64,000 nucleotides of DNA from Lycium barbarum (taxonomy: Eukaryota > Streptophyta > Magnoliopsida > Solanales > Solanaceae): contig NC_083346.1 in NCBI RefSeq assembly GCF_019175385.1, positions 57,565,821-57,629,820 on the forward strand. Reading direction: 5' to 3'. Within the stretch, counting starts at the first letter, position 1. Each line of letters opens with the position of its first letter. This document shows positions 53,052-64,000 of the stretch, piece after piece. Under the pieces are notes generated by a model. It saw only the letters and a program-made list of their open reading frames with translations. It ran no database searches and was not told where the DNA came from. A program made the translations under genes and the position numbers.

Positions 53052-53056
53052 TGCAC

Positions 53057-53776
53057 ATAAGTTGTTATGTATAATTTAATGGATGGTGCCAAGTCCCGTA
53101 AAATTCAATAGTAGGCATAAGTATATACGGTGATCGTCGGGTGTGATTGTTGATCTTTTGATAGAGGTATAAAATGATATAGTCCTAATTACAGGTAAAT
53201 TTCTACCGAAATCTTGTTAGGCTTAATGAAATGGTTAAGATGGGTAAGGTTTCTTGTGATAGACACAACTTCTTTTAAGAAAACAAAAAAGAGTTGTAGG
53301 AGCCAATATATGAGATTAGTGGTGGTGATTACCAACATTAAATTAATTATTTATTTAAAATATGCAGTGAGAGTTTTCTTATGCTATAGTTAATATTTTA
53401 CTAGAGAATTATTAAAGTATTGTATAGAAGTTACAAGACTTAGAGTATATTTTAAACTAGGATGAAATATTGTGATGGTCTGTCGTTGTAGTGTTGGTCA
53501 TAAAGAAGATCAGGTGTAAGGCATGAATAAAAGGATAAAATAGTCAGGAATTGAAGGTTATAGGCTATACTTTTAGAATTCGGGGAAAAGAGACTCCATA
53601 ATTTATGTTGGACTATGGATTTAGTTTGAGTGAAGATATGTTAAGAAAGAATAAAAAAATAATGAGACCCTGAGAAAAGAGTGTGCTTTTAGGCTACATC
53701 CTTTGAGCTTTTGTTCTTGTTTATCTAGTTTGTTCTCTTGTAGTGTTTTAAAGTTTAGGATTGAAGGTTGGAGCTT

Positions 53777-53830
<54 letters not shown>

Positions 53831-53848
53831 TTGTTGGTGTGACTAGAT
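53057..53848 (+). other. Interior of element G, second segment
   Basis: AT-rich sequence between H and I with no open frame of note. A (TA)n run lies at 53779-53826. It joins 47742 on the left once H is removed and 62656 on the right once I is removed. Confidence 0.6.
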
Positions 53849-53853
53849 TAGAG
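53849..53853. repeat. TSD TAGAG, left copy (element I)
   Basis: Identical to 62651-62655. Confidence 0.92.
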
Positions 53854-55891
53854 TATCACGACCCAACCCTATGAGTCGTGACGAGCGCCTGATCTCTAGT
53901 GACCAAGCACCCCTATACTTATCCCTGGATAACACTGAGTACCAAGGGCCGATGTATAACTCGATCCTAACTATACTGACTCAAGAAAGGATAACATCAT
54001 GAACTATACTGACTCAAGAACAGTGCAAGCCGGCAGGGTCGCTACATATGCTATACACAAAAGAATAGGAGCCTATAAGGCTACATCACATGTCATCTAC
54101 ATACAACTGTCTACAGACCACTACTGGAATATAAAACTGTCGAAAGGACGGGACAGGGTCCCGCCATACCCATATATATATATATACATCTCAAAATGAC
54201 ATACCAAAATAGACTGAAACTCCGGATCAAGTGGAGTGCACCGACCGTCGCTGAGTGGAGGTCATACTAAGTTGGACCGCGTGTCTGTCTACCTGAACCT
54301 GAGGGCATGAACGCAGCCCCCCAAGAAATAGGAGAGTCAGTACGGATAATGTACCGAGTATGTAAGGTATAAGAACAGCATATACATAAGAATCATGAAA
54401 CATATCTAGAATATAAAAGCTAAACTCAATATCTGGAAGTGCCTCTACGGCGGATGCTATGCATGCTTTTCTAAAAAAACGTATTATACACACACCTATA
54501 TATATATATAGTACACTGCCCTGCCATGTCAGTGCGGTGTTATCATCAACTCATCACCATCCCACGTCCGGAATAATCTCATAATCTGCCCACTGCAGTA
54601 GTGTGCACATCTACGTGCCTGCCCGGCCGACTATAGCGCGGCGCGGTGTAAGAAAATAACTGTACATATATATATAAATGCATGGAAGACTCGGAAAGGA
54701 TACCCTGAACTACACTGAGTAACATAGGATCTCTGGAAGCCATAGATATAAAACATAAGAGGTCAAGGATACGCTAAATCCTATACCATCTAGGAGTAGA
54801 GTCTTTGGAACTCGCTTGCTTACTCTGTTCTTTCATAAGATAAGGATCATGCCAAAAGCATAGAAATGACAGCCTTAACATACCTTGAAGCGTGTCTAGC
54901 CATCCAACTTCTACTTCCCAAACTCATAAGTCTACAATCAAGATAACATAGACCACAATTAGATCCTTTACAACACTTAATATCCAATTCAAGTATGCAA
55001 AGAACTTAACGAATTGCGTGTAGAATTTCCTTTGTAACCTTAACAATCCTTCAACTCCCAATCAACTCAACATCAACGACAACATCAACAATAGCAATAT
55101 CAATTCTTACATATCAAAATATAATCAATTCTACTCCAAATGATCTCCCAAAATAGCCCCTTAACCCTAACTTTACCCTTATTCAACTTCCCACTTCCTT
55201 AACTATATTCCTTCACTTAAAATCACTAAAATTCTTGATACTTAGCTCAAACACAAAGGTAGGAATCATGAACATACCTTAAGGGTACTAGAATACTAAG
55301 ATTCAACTTCAAATCCAATTCCAAAGCTTAACAACTTCAAAAGAACCCTAAGGAAAACTTTCCCTTCAAAAGCTCGGGTTTATGACGCTCGGATCTTGCT
55401 AAATCTTCACTATGATGATGGAAAATATTGAGAGGAATATTCTAGGATTTTCTCTGATTTTGGGACTGAAAATAAAATGTGGGGGCTAAATATACATAGG
55501 TGGAACTAGAAAGTTCCAGCGAGGCGGATCGACGGACCGGTGGATAGCACATCGACGTGTCGACGGCTTGTCGATGTGCTCTGTCGACCTGCCACCAGAA
55601 AGTTCTGAGGCAGTGGAGCATGGACGGTGCACCACTATTGCTGGTCGATGTGTCGATGGCCCGTCAATGGTGAATGGTTTCTGCAGACTCTCCTGAAACT
55701 CTCTGGGTCGCGTCGATTCGATTCGTTTAACTTCTAATCCTGTGGTATTGCAAGAAACATGTACTTATACTTAGGTACATACGAGATAGAGTACTTAATC
55801 TCCTAAAGACTCGGGTACGGATATGCATCATAAGGGTATAGACCACTCATAAGCCAAGGACTTTCTTGCGACGAAAATGAGAGGTGTAGCA
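53854..55891 (-). repeat. 3' LTR of element I
   Basis: Termini mutated (TGCTAC at 55891, TGATA at 53854). Contains palindrome cluster (55526-55672), TATATTTA (55487-55494), donor TTAAG|GTATGT (exon end 55278), block near 55011-55039, acceptor TTGTAG (AG 54933-54932), mini-exon 54931-54884, stem TCGGTAC/GTACTGA (54337-54357) and GGCGGG/CCCGTC stem (54147-54165). Confidence 0.9.
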
Positions 55892-55930
55892 TTCCCCCCC
55901 CCCCCAAGAAAATTTCGTCCTCGAATGTTC
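55892..55930 (-). other. PPT of I with degenerate upstream hairpin
   Basis: A 12-G purine tract on the minus strand next to the 3' LTR, with ACATTCG-AGGA-CGAA upstream. Confidence 0.8.
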
Positions 55931-56099
55931 GTATGGGTCATGGACTATAAACATTTCAACTGAGTCTCCCTTGTAAATGTACCAATCCAACCTATACACA
56001 ACAGCCCAAAATAATGCCACACAGGTCCACATGCTAAAATATACAACACCATAGCCTCACACGACCAATCAAAATAACTATAAATGAAATCAATACCAG

Positions 56100-56597
56100 G
56101 GGAGGGCGATATCTCAGGCTGAGCCTCCTGAGATGACGGAAATAAATAGGGGTATTTAGCCTTCATTTCCTCTTCCGCTTCCCAAGTCATTTCCTCAACA
56201 TTATTATTTCTCCAGAGTACTTTAACAGAAGCCACATCTTTAGTTCGCAATTGACGAACCTGGCTTTTCAATCACCTGGATATCGTCTATCGGTACACCT
56301 CTCGAAGGATCTCATATACACTTACGGAGCATAGATACATGGAATACCGGATGTACAAACCCTAAATCAGAAGGTAGCTCTAACTCATAGGCCACCTTAC
56401 CCACTGTACAAATAATCTTATATGTCCCAATGTATTGAGGACTTAACTTACCCTTCTTGTCAAATCTCTTCACTCCCTTCATAGGTGAGATCTTGAGGAA
56501 GACCCAATCTCTTACCTCAAACTTTATCTTGCGTCGCCAGTTATCTGCATAGGATTTATGTCGACTCTGCGCCGCTACTTCCAGTCTCGCAATCTAC
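56100..56597 (-). pseudogene. pol: pol of element I, integrase C-terminal end
   Basis: Minus-strand remnant: AAQSRHKSYADNWRRK linker, GPY-type segment (legible through a mutated IGTYKI), [10 protein letters not shown] and the chromodomain-like [28 protein letters not shown] tail (about 56155-56265). A deletion near 56270 removes the segment equivalent to [11 protein letters not shown] and shifts the frame. The upstream boundary at about 56597 is the junction with LTR J. Confidence 0.85.
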
Positions 56598-57688
56598 ATA
56601 TAAGACCATTCATACTATGGTTAGGCCTATTGTCATGTACTTATCCTTAGTTTTCAAATTAAATCCCCTTAAAAATCTGCCGAAATTCAGATAGCATCTC
56701 CCCTATTTATATCCCTAGCCTGAAATCACAATACCAACAACCAACACAACAACAATAACCCTAACGCCAACAACATCATCATTCTCACCAAAATATTCCA
56801 AAAAACATCCCACACGATGTTTATTCAATTTCTCAACTAACAAATTCATTATACAATCATTTAGTAACTTTACCTCCGTATTTAACCTAAATTAATATAA
56901 ATAACGGAAGATTCATACCTTACTCCCGCTAGAACCGCAATATCTTCAATATCCGCCTTGATTCCAAGCCAAGATCCTTCGCAAGATGATATTACAATCG
57001 CAACTATATGTTGTCCGAACCTAAAGCTGAAGAATTTCGCTTAATTCGCGCTAAAATTTTATAAACGGAAGTTGAAAGAACATTCTAGAGAATTTGGGAT
57101 GTTTTTCAGGGGTGGTTTGGAGGAAATAAAGGGGTAAGCCCCCTTTTATACTATTCTAGAGTCGGTTTGCACCGACCTAGGAACTGCTTAGCGCGTTCGC
57201 GCCACCTTGGGGCGTGTTCGCGCTGAGTTATCCCCTGGCTCCTCTGCGCGTTCGCGCCACCTCCAGGCGCGTTCGCACATAGTTAATCTCTGCTCTGGCA
57301 GCCTGTGTTAAAATGGTCATAACGTTTGATTCCGATGTCGGATTGACACACAGTTTGTTGCGTTGGAAACTAGAGTTCATGAACTTCAATTTAGACTTTT
57401 GCTTTACTTCAAAACTTCTCATATACTAAAAGATATTCCTTCCCCAAGTTGGCTCATACTTTGTTGTTCAAAGTAACGCTCATCTTTTGTCCAAAGTCAT
57501 ACCAACTCAACTCCTTCCACTCAATTCCTCATAGGACCCCCCGAAATTCCTTATCTACATCCTTTACTCATAAAATATACTTAATAATGCTTCGTCCCTA
57601 ATACTCCAAAGTTGTTTTACTTAGCCATAGTCCAATATACTTACGCTCAAATTTGAGAAGTGCTTCTCTGCAAGTACAAGGTGTAACA
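56598..57688 (-). mobile_element. LTR fragment J inserted in pol of I
   Basis: Begins, in the minus sense, with TGTTACACCTTG at 57688 directly after the pol codons for ERSF, and reads for about 1.1 kb before ending in pol sequence that lies 1.7 kb further along the gene. So J is 3' truncated and a deletion has taken both the rest of J and the pol between. It contains four GCGYGTTCGC repeats (57190-57276), TATAAAAGGG (57141-57150), donor GTAAG|GTATGA (exon end 56919) and the conserved block (56677-56711). It is a different family from I. Confidence 0.82.
57141..57276 (-). promoter_or_regulatory. GCGCGTTCGCGC repeats and TATA box in LTR J
   Basis: Four copies (57190, 57212, 57246, 57267) of a CpG-dense near-palindrome. 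About 40 bp downstream, on the minus strand, lies TATAAAAGGGGGC, the clearest TATA box of the window. Confidence 0.6.
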
Positions 57689-59080
57689 TGAAAACTCCGC
57701 TCACACACATCTGTCCACTGGAACTTAGCTGATTTCTAAGTCAGCTTGGTCAATGGGGCTGAGAAATAAGAAAACACTTCCACGAACCGTCTATAATACC
57801 CTACTAGACCCAGGAAACTACGTATCTCTATTGGTGTCATGGGCCTTGGCCAATTCTTCACAGCTTCTATCTTTTGAATATCCATTCTAATGCCTTCATC
57901 TGAAATAATGTGACCAAGAAAAGCCACAGAGTTCAAGCAGAACTCACACTTGGAAAACTTCGCATATAATTCTCTATCTCGAAGAATTCTAAGCACTGCA
58001 CGTAGATGATCTGCATGTTCAGCCTCTAACGAAGAATAAACCAGAATATCATCTATAAACATGATCACGAACAGATCTAGGAAGGGTCTGAATACATGTT
58101 TCATCAAGTCTATGAATACAGCTGGAGCATTAGTTAACTCGAATGATATGACACGGAACTCATAGTGCCCATGTCTAGTCCTGAATGTCGTCTTCGGAAT
58201 GTCTTCCTCGTTCACCCTAACTTGATGATATCCCGATCTCAAATCTATCTTCTAGAAATATAGCACCCTGCAACTGATCAAATAAATCATCAATCCTCGA
58301 AAGTGGATACTTATTATTTATAGTCACTTTATTCAATTGTCGATAATCAACACACATTCGCAAAGAGCCATCCTTCTTCCTTACAAATAATATTGGCGCT
58401 TCCCATGATGATGTATTGGGCCTAATAAAGCCCTTCTCAAGTAAATCCCTCAATTAATCCTTCAATTCTTTCAACTCCGCAGATGCCATTCTATAAGGAG
58501 GAATATATATGGGCTAAGTATCTGGCAATAGATCAATAGTAAAATCAATCTCGCGCTCTGGCGGAATGCCTAGAAGCTCATCTAGAAACACCGCTGGAAA
58601 CTCCTTGACCACAGGGACAAACTAAATGGTCGGTGACTCAGCTTGCACATTCTGGACCCGAACTATGTGATAGATATAACCTTTTCTGATCATCTTTCTT
58701 GCCTTAAGGTAGTAAATAAACCTACCCCTCGGCGAGGCAGCATTACCCTTCCACTCTAGGACTGGCTCGTCAGGAAACTAGAATTGAACTATTTTTATTC
58801 TGCAATCAACATTAGCATAATAGGAAGACAACCAATCCATACCCATAATAACATCAAAATCAATCATATCTAATTCAATCAAATCTGCTAGGGTATGGCG
58901 ATTACAAACTATCATAACACAGCCTCAATATACTCGCCTAGCTATAACTGGATGATCAACTGGCGTAGACATCTCAAATGGTTTGATCGATTCAGGCTCT
59001 ATCCCAAACTTGCCAACAACAAATACAGTAACATATGATAAGGTAGAACCCGGATCAATCAGTTCATACAAATCATAGGA
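57689..59080 (-). pseudogene. pol: pol of element I, protease to start of RNase H
   Basis: Protease core [10 protein letters not shown] (about 59040-59070), DMIDFDVIMGMDWL, then RT with [20 protein letters not shown] and FIDDILVYS (about 58040), and the start of RNase H up to the J junction. A two-base loss near 58256-58262 (in the segment read [14 protein letters not shown] in relatives) shifts the frame. Stops include TAA 58453-58455 and TGA just after ARRVY near 58925. Not functional. Confidence 0.87.
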
Positions 59081-60450
59081 GGAGACTGATAATATACCTG
59101 TAACAACATTAGGAGACGTCTCACGATCCTGTTTACCAAGTAGTGCATAGATGCGGTGCTGAGGCCCACTCAAGCTAGATGCTTCACTCCTTCCTCTACC
59201 ACATCCTGCTGGTGTCTGAGAAACATGCCCTGAAGGGCGTACTGATGAAGAAGAACCAGCTACGGACCCTGTAGGCTGAACAATGCCTGCGCCACCCCTC
59301 ATCGACGGACACTCCCTCATCACATGACCTGGCTGTCCACAGGCATAGCAAGCATCTGATCCCAGTCAACATTGTCCAGAGTGTAATCTACCATACTGGG
59401 TACGCCGCGGTACTGGTGGTCTCATCTAGCCTAACTCCGGTCAATGCTGAGAACCTGAAGCTCTGGAACTCTGATCCGTTCCAAAATAAGAAGACCGATC
59501 AAATCTAGGGCATGGAAATCATGGAGGCGCACTCCATACTGAATGAAATGGATATCGGGAATGTTGTTGTCTCTATCCTCCCCTGAACTCACCAACCATA
59601 TCCAAAGATCTAGACCTCTTACCATAGCCCCGGTCACGCTCACGGTCTGTCCTCCGCTGGCGCTTACGATCTTTCATATTCTGTGCATATGCCTGTATAC
59701 GGGAGATATCCATGCTTGGCTGTAACACAGCTGTCGTATACTGATCAATCAAATGTGGTCCTAGACCAGCCACAAAACGATGAACTCGACCAACTATCCT
59801 AGCCACTATAGCTAAGGCATATCTAGCCAAGGAGTCAAAGTATACACTGTACTCCTGAACACTTATACTGCCCTACTGAATGTGTAAAAATCTATCCGCT
59901 CGGGCCCGCCGAACCTCTGGCAGCAAATAATGTCAAATAAAGGTGTCTGAAAACTCTCGCCAAATGGATGGAGAGGCATTCTCTCCCTTAGATATCTCCC
60001 ATGTCTGATACCACTGCACCGCAACATCAAGGAGTCTATAAGAAGCCAACTATACTGACTCAACCGCATCAGCGTGCATAACCTTCAAATTCCTCTGCAT
60101 ACTATCAATAAAGTCCTGGGGGTCCATATTTTGCCTCAACACAGAGAACTCTGGAGGATCTAATCCAAGGAAAGTCTTAACCCTCGCACTACCAGCTTGG
60201 TCTGCTTGATCAACTCCAACTCCCTGATGCTAAGCCTGAGTGGCTACTAATCTGGTCAATAAATGTATAGCGTCCCGCATATCCTGGGTCGGTGCATCTG
60301 CCTGAGCAACTAGGGCGGGGTATGCGAAGCCTGAGATGGGCTCTCACTCTAGGACTCGCCCCGAGCCCTGGTAGCTCACTAAGCACGGCTAGTTGCCTCA
60401 TCTGCCACTCCCTTGTCCTTCTGGGCAGCTGTAGCTTTTTTTTGAGGCAT
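59081..60450 (-). pseudogene. gag: gag of element I, decayed
   Basis: Starts MPQKKATAAQKDKG at 60450, with ATTTCAG just upstream. An early TAG follows within about 25 codons. The capsid domain is legible in shifted pieces (REFSDTFIYHYLLPEVRRARADRF; LAKYALAIVARIVGRVHRFVAGLGPHLID), then a basic linker KRQRRTDRERDRGYGKRSR, a zinc knuckle with CYACGQPGHVMREC character near 59310-59350 and the SGSS/GRGR-rich tail. Several stops and frameshifts. Confidence 0.83.
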
Positions 60451-60636
60451 CGCTGAAATCAGAACAAATTATTAGAAAGCGAACTCTTAACAAATGGCTC
60501 TATCGCACGATCTAAGGGAGAAAGAATGACAATTTCCTAAATGTCCTGTAGCCTCCTGTTTATAAGTGTGGTGCACGACACACCCATAAACAAGACTCTA
60601 CTAGACACGATCTGTAGACAACCCCAGGATGGAACT

Positions 60637-60648
60637 GCTCTGATACCA
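60637..60648 (-). other. Primer-binding site of I (initiator Met tRNA)
   Basis: The minus strand reads TGGTATCAGAGC four bases from the LTR end. Confidence 0.92.
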
Positions 60649-60652
60649 CTTC

Positions 60653-61272
60653 TGTCACGACCCAAGCCTATGAGTCGTGACGAGCGCCTGATCTCTAGTG
60701 ACCAAGCACCCCTATACTCATGATGTTATCCTTTCTTGAGTCAATATAGTTTGGATCGAGTTATTCATAGGCCCTTGTTATTCAGTGTTATCCATATATA
60801 TTGAAAGGAACGGTGCAAGCCGACTAGGTCGCTACATATGCTGTACACAAATAAATAGGAGCCGACAAGGCTACATCACATGTCATCTACATACAACTGT
60901 TTACAGACTTCTATTAGAATATAAAGTTGTAGAAAGGACGGGACAGGGCCCCGCCATACCCATGTATATATGCATCTCAATATGACATACCAAAACAGAC
61001 TGCAGCTCCGGATCAAGTGGAGCGCACCGACCGCTGCTGAGTGGAGGTCCTACTGAGCCGGTTTACCTGTCTGTCTACCTAAAACTGCGAGCATGAACGC
61101 AACCCCTCAAACCATAGAGGAGTCAGTACGGATAATGTACCGAGTATGTAAGGCATAAGAAAAACATATACATAAGAATCATGAAACATATCTGAAACAT
61201 AAAAGCTAAATTCAATATCTGGAAGTGCCTCTGCGGCAGATGCTATGCATGCCCTTCTAAAAAAAATGTCTT

Positions 61273-61305
<33 letters not shown>

Positions 61306-62650
61306 GTATACTTCCCGGCCATGTAGGTGCGGTGTTATCATCATTTCATCGTTATCCCGCGTCCGGGGTAACCTCATAATCTGTCCATTGCAGTGGTGTG
61401 CACATCTATGTGCCTACCCGGCCGACTATAGCGCGGCGCGGTGTAAGAAAATAACTGTACATATATATAAATGCATGAAAGACTCGGAAAGGATACTCCA
61501 AACTACTCTGAGAAACATAGGATCTCTGGAAGCCATAGATATAAAACATAAGAGGTCAAGGATACACTAAATCCTATACCATCTAGGAGTAGAGTCTTTG
61601 GAACTCGCTTGCTTACTTTGTCCGTTCATAAGATAAGGATCATGCCAATAGAATGGAAAGGACAGCCTTAACATACCTTAAAGAGGGTCTAGCCGTCCAA
61701 CTTCTACTTCCCGAACTCGTAAGTCTACAATCAAGATAACATAGACCACAATTAGACCCTTTACAACACATACTATCCAATTCAAGTACGGAAAGACCTT
61801 AATGCGGGTACCATTTCCTTTGAAACCCTAACAATCCTTCAACTCCCAATCAACTCAACATCAATGATAACATCAACACAATATCAATTCTTACATATCA
61901 AAATATAATCAATTCTACTCCAAATGATCTCCCAAAATAGCCCCTTAACCCTAACTTTACCCTTATTCAACTTCCCACTTCCTTAACTATATTCCTTCAC
62001 TTAAAATCACTAAAATTCTTGATACTTAGCTCAAACACAAAGGTAGGAATCATGAAAATACCTTGAGGGGACTAGAATACCAAGAATCAACTTCAACTCC
62101 AATTCCACAGCTTAACAACTTCAATAGAACCCTAGGGACAACTTTCCCTTCACAAGCTCGGGTTTACGGGGCTCGGATTTTGCTAAATCTTCACTATGAT
62201 GATGGAAAATATAGAGAGGAATATTCTAGGATTTTCCCTTATTTGGGGAACGAAAATAAAATGAGAGGGCTAAATATATATAGATGGAACTAGAAAGTTC
62301 CAGCGAGGCGGATCGACGGACGGGTCGACGGCGCGTCCATGTCGACGGCTTGTCGATGTACTCCGTCGACCTTACACAAAAAATTTCAGAGGAGGGGGAT
62401 CATGGATTGCTCACCACGATGGCTCGTTGACGAGTTGACGTCCCGTCGATGGTGATTGCTTTCTGTAGACTCTCCTGAGTCGCTCCGGCTCGCGTCGATT
62501 CGATTCGTTTAACTTCTAATCCTGTTGTACTACAAGAAACATGTATTTATACTTTGGTACATGTGAGGTAAAGAACTTAATCTCCTAAATATTCGGGTAC
62601 GGATCTCCATCCTAAGGGTATAGACCACTCCGAAAATGAGAGGTGTAACA
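60653..62650 (-). repeat. 5' LTR of element I (1998 bp)
   Basis: TGTTACACCTC at 62650 to TGACA at 60653. Palindrome cluster 62311-62452; TATATATATTTA (62271-62282); donor CAAG|GTATTT (exon end 62062); block near 61800-61828; acceptor TTGTAG (AG 61726-61725); mini-exon 61724-61677; stems at 61123-61143 and nearby. The TSD TAGAG follows at 62651-62655. Confidence 0.92.
62311..62452 (-). promoter_or_regulatory. GTCGAC-type palindrome cluster upstream of the TATA box in LTR I
   Basis: GATCGACGGACGGGTCGACG, GTCGACGGCTTGTCGATG and related repeats, about 30 bp upstream, on the minus strand, of the TATA stretch at 62271-62282. The second copy is at 55526-55672. Between cluster and TATA lies GGAACTTTCTAGTTCC, which contains GAAnnTTC. 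Confidence 0.5.
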
Positions 62651-62655
62651 TAGAG

Positions 62656-63318
62656 ACATTAATAGGTTTATTTCTGGATGATGCTATGATGCTGCAATGC
62701 TCTTTGTAGGCTTAAGTAGAAGGATCTATGTATTATTGTGGTTTTGAGACATAATTAAGATGTGATAGGCTTAGTGTACTGGAGATTAGATGAAGGGAAA
62801 TTTGAGGATATCTCGTGGTGAATTAAGAACTATCGTACATTGAGGCTAGATTCTTAGTGGGTTAAAAGATCTGTGCTATTTCGATATTTAGTGGAAGACT
62901 ATATTTTAGGCTTGAAACCGAAAACAACCGCTTGTGGAAGACTGATTTAAGAGGATGATGGACTTTGATTTAAGCTTTCATTTGTTATTCAGGGTTTAAT
63001 ATAAGGAAATTCTGATTTGAGGCTGTAATTAGATGGACTTGTGTGATTGGATAGATTACTTTTATCATGGACTCTGAACAGACTAACACGCCTATGATTT
63101 TACTCTAACGGCTCTAATTTTATCTAGCTCAAAAAGGATTTCTGTTGCTGGTCAAGTTTGGTACTAAGTATTAGGCTGGAACTTTCAATAATCACATTGG
63201 TGGGAGAATGATAGTATAAGAGAGGTGAAAACTAGATTTGAACTAATTAGTTTGATATAAAGAATACGAGGACTCAAGTCAATAATCAATGACATGTGTG
63301 GGGCATGGGTATGATATA
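62656..63318 (+). other. Interior of element G, third segment
   Basis: Continues from 53848 once I is removed. It is AT-rich with no convincing reading frame, Cys motif or pol signature. I see nothing else in it. Confidence 0.55.
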
Positions 63319-64000
63319 TGTCACGACCCAACCCCGTGGGCCGTGACTAGTGCCCGAATTGGGCACCCGAACACAATCACAAATCCGAGTGGCAAACAGA
63401 TGACATATACCGACACAAATGTCAAACCCTGCCTCAGATTATATCAAACCCATCAAGGTATATAACAGAAGCCGACAAGGCGGTGTTTCAAAGTTATAAG
63501 ATTTTTAAAGAAAATTTCGGCAGAGTTTCCTTTGTTTTTCGGACTATCCAAAATAACCCTGTACACAGCAAATACCAACAAAGGCCACACAGGGCCAACA
63601 GAACAACATATACATGCGCGGGCCGACAAGACTGCCATAACGAAAGAGATCATAGGGATACAACTGTACAGAAGTAGGCACACACACCCACAAATAAGTC
63701 TACAGACCTCTAAACAGACCGAATGAATCATATGGAGGGACAGGGCCCCGCCGTACCCCAGAACAAATGTACACATACATAGTGAACAAAAGTATATACC
63801 AAAAGTGTATGCTCTGAATAAAAGAGCACTCCAAAATAGCAGAATAAAATGGAATAGTACAGGCAAAGAAAAACTTACGGCATGAAATGATGAATTATGT
63901 GAATATCAAATAATTCGATTGTCGAGAAAATAGGACGACAGGTAAGGAATGGGTATGAAGAAAGTATGTGGTTTCTATGAGATAAGCAACTACCTTAATT
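63319..64000 (-). repeat. LTR of element K, 3' part, continuing beyond the window
   Basis: Starts TGTCACGACCC on the plus strand (TGACA end on the minus strand) and matches the U5 side of the F and E LTRs: the GGTTGGGTCGTGACA end, a GCC-TTGTC-GGC stem (63471-63481), the GGAAACTCTGCCGAAA block (63519-63545) and GGCGGGGCCCTGTCCC (63738-63756). Its left flank abuts the interior of G. The body of K lies to the left or right out of view, so orientation rests on the LTR alone. Confidence 0.8.

Larger units (their letters stand above)
53854..62650 (-). mobile_element. Element I: decayed minus-strand Ty3/gypsy element with a foreign LTR (J) in pol
   Basis: Two LTRs (5' 62650-60653, 1998 bp; 3' 55891-53854, 2038 bp), PBS, gag, protease, part of RT/RNase H, J, then the integrase end and PPT. 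A perfect 5-bp TSD TAGAG shows one insertion. Its LTRs differ more from each other than those of E, F or H, so it is older. About 1.7 kb of pol is missing at J. Confidence 0.92.

Noticed and set aside
62656..63318. Possible host intergenic or genic DNA at the right end
   Set aside because: Not excluded, but it is continuous with 53848 across the TSD of I and contains no gene signal, so interior of G is the simpler reading.

Overview
This window is plant nuclear DNA made up, as far as I can see, entirely of LTR retrotransposons nested inside one another. I find no host gene, rRNA, tRNA gene or CRISPR array. The pol proteins are Ty3/gypsy with a chromodomain-like C-terminus, most like the Tekay/Del chromoviruses. 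LTR style and motif content suggest an asterid, most likely Solanaceae; this is inference without a database search.

The layout can be read from LTR ends (TG...CA), target-site duplications (TSDs), primer-binding sites (PBS) and polypurine tracts (PPT). The base element G (+) has the right part of an LTR at 45599-47468 and non-coding interior at 47469-47742, 53052-53848 and 62656-63318. Into G went C (-; pieces 13490-18595 and 42731-45598), H (-; 47743-53051; TSD TGCAT/TGCAC), I (-; 53854-62650; TSD TAGAG) and K (-; LTR from 63319 to the window end). Into C went B (-; 9617-13489, its far end off-window) and the composite F (+; 18596-42730; TSD AATCT). Into B went A (+; 1-9616, its start off-window). 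Into the first LTR of F went E (+; 20929-32279; TSD TTACC). I also carries a truncated foreign LTR, J (56598-57688). Insertion is four levels deep.

Coding state: A has one continuous gag-pol frame broken only by stop codons. B and C and I are decayed. E keeps a long RT-RNase H-integrase frame, but its gag and protease are replaced by 1.6 kb holding an unknown 114-aa ORF. F has two intact gag genes and no pol, in the order LTR-gag-LTR-gag-LTR under a single TSD. E (pol, no gag) and F (gag, no pol) are therefore complementary defectives. H is a non-autonomous element with a tRNA-Asp PBS and an unknown 187-aa ORF.

The most interesting signal is in the LTRs. Families whose LTRs otherwise barely align share the same ordered blocks: a TATA box, a splice donor, a GGGGAAATGCTGCC-like block, an acceptor with a 48-51 nt mini-exon ending AG|GTATGT, several short hairpins with apparent covariation, the initiator-Met PBS, and a splice acceptor directly before the gag ATG. 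This looks like a conserved spliced leader. Separately, five unrelated minus-strand LTR families each carry their own cluster of short CpG-rich near-palindromes 25-45 bp upstream of the TATA box.
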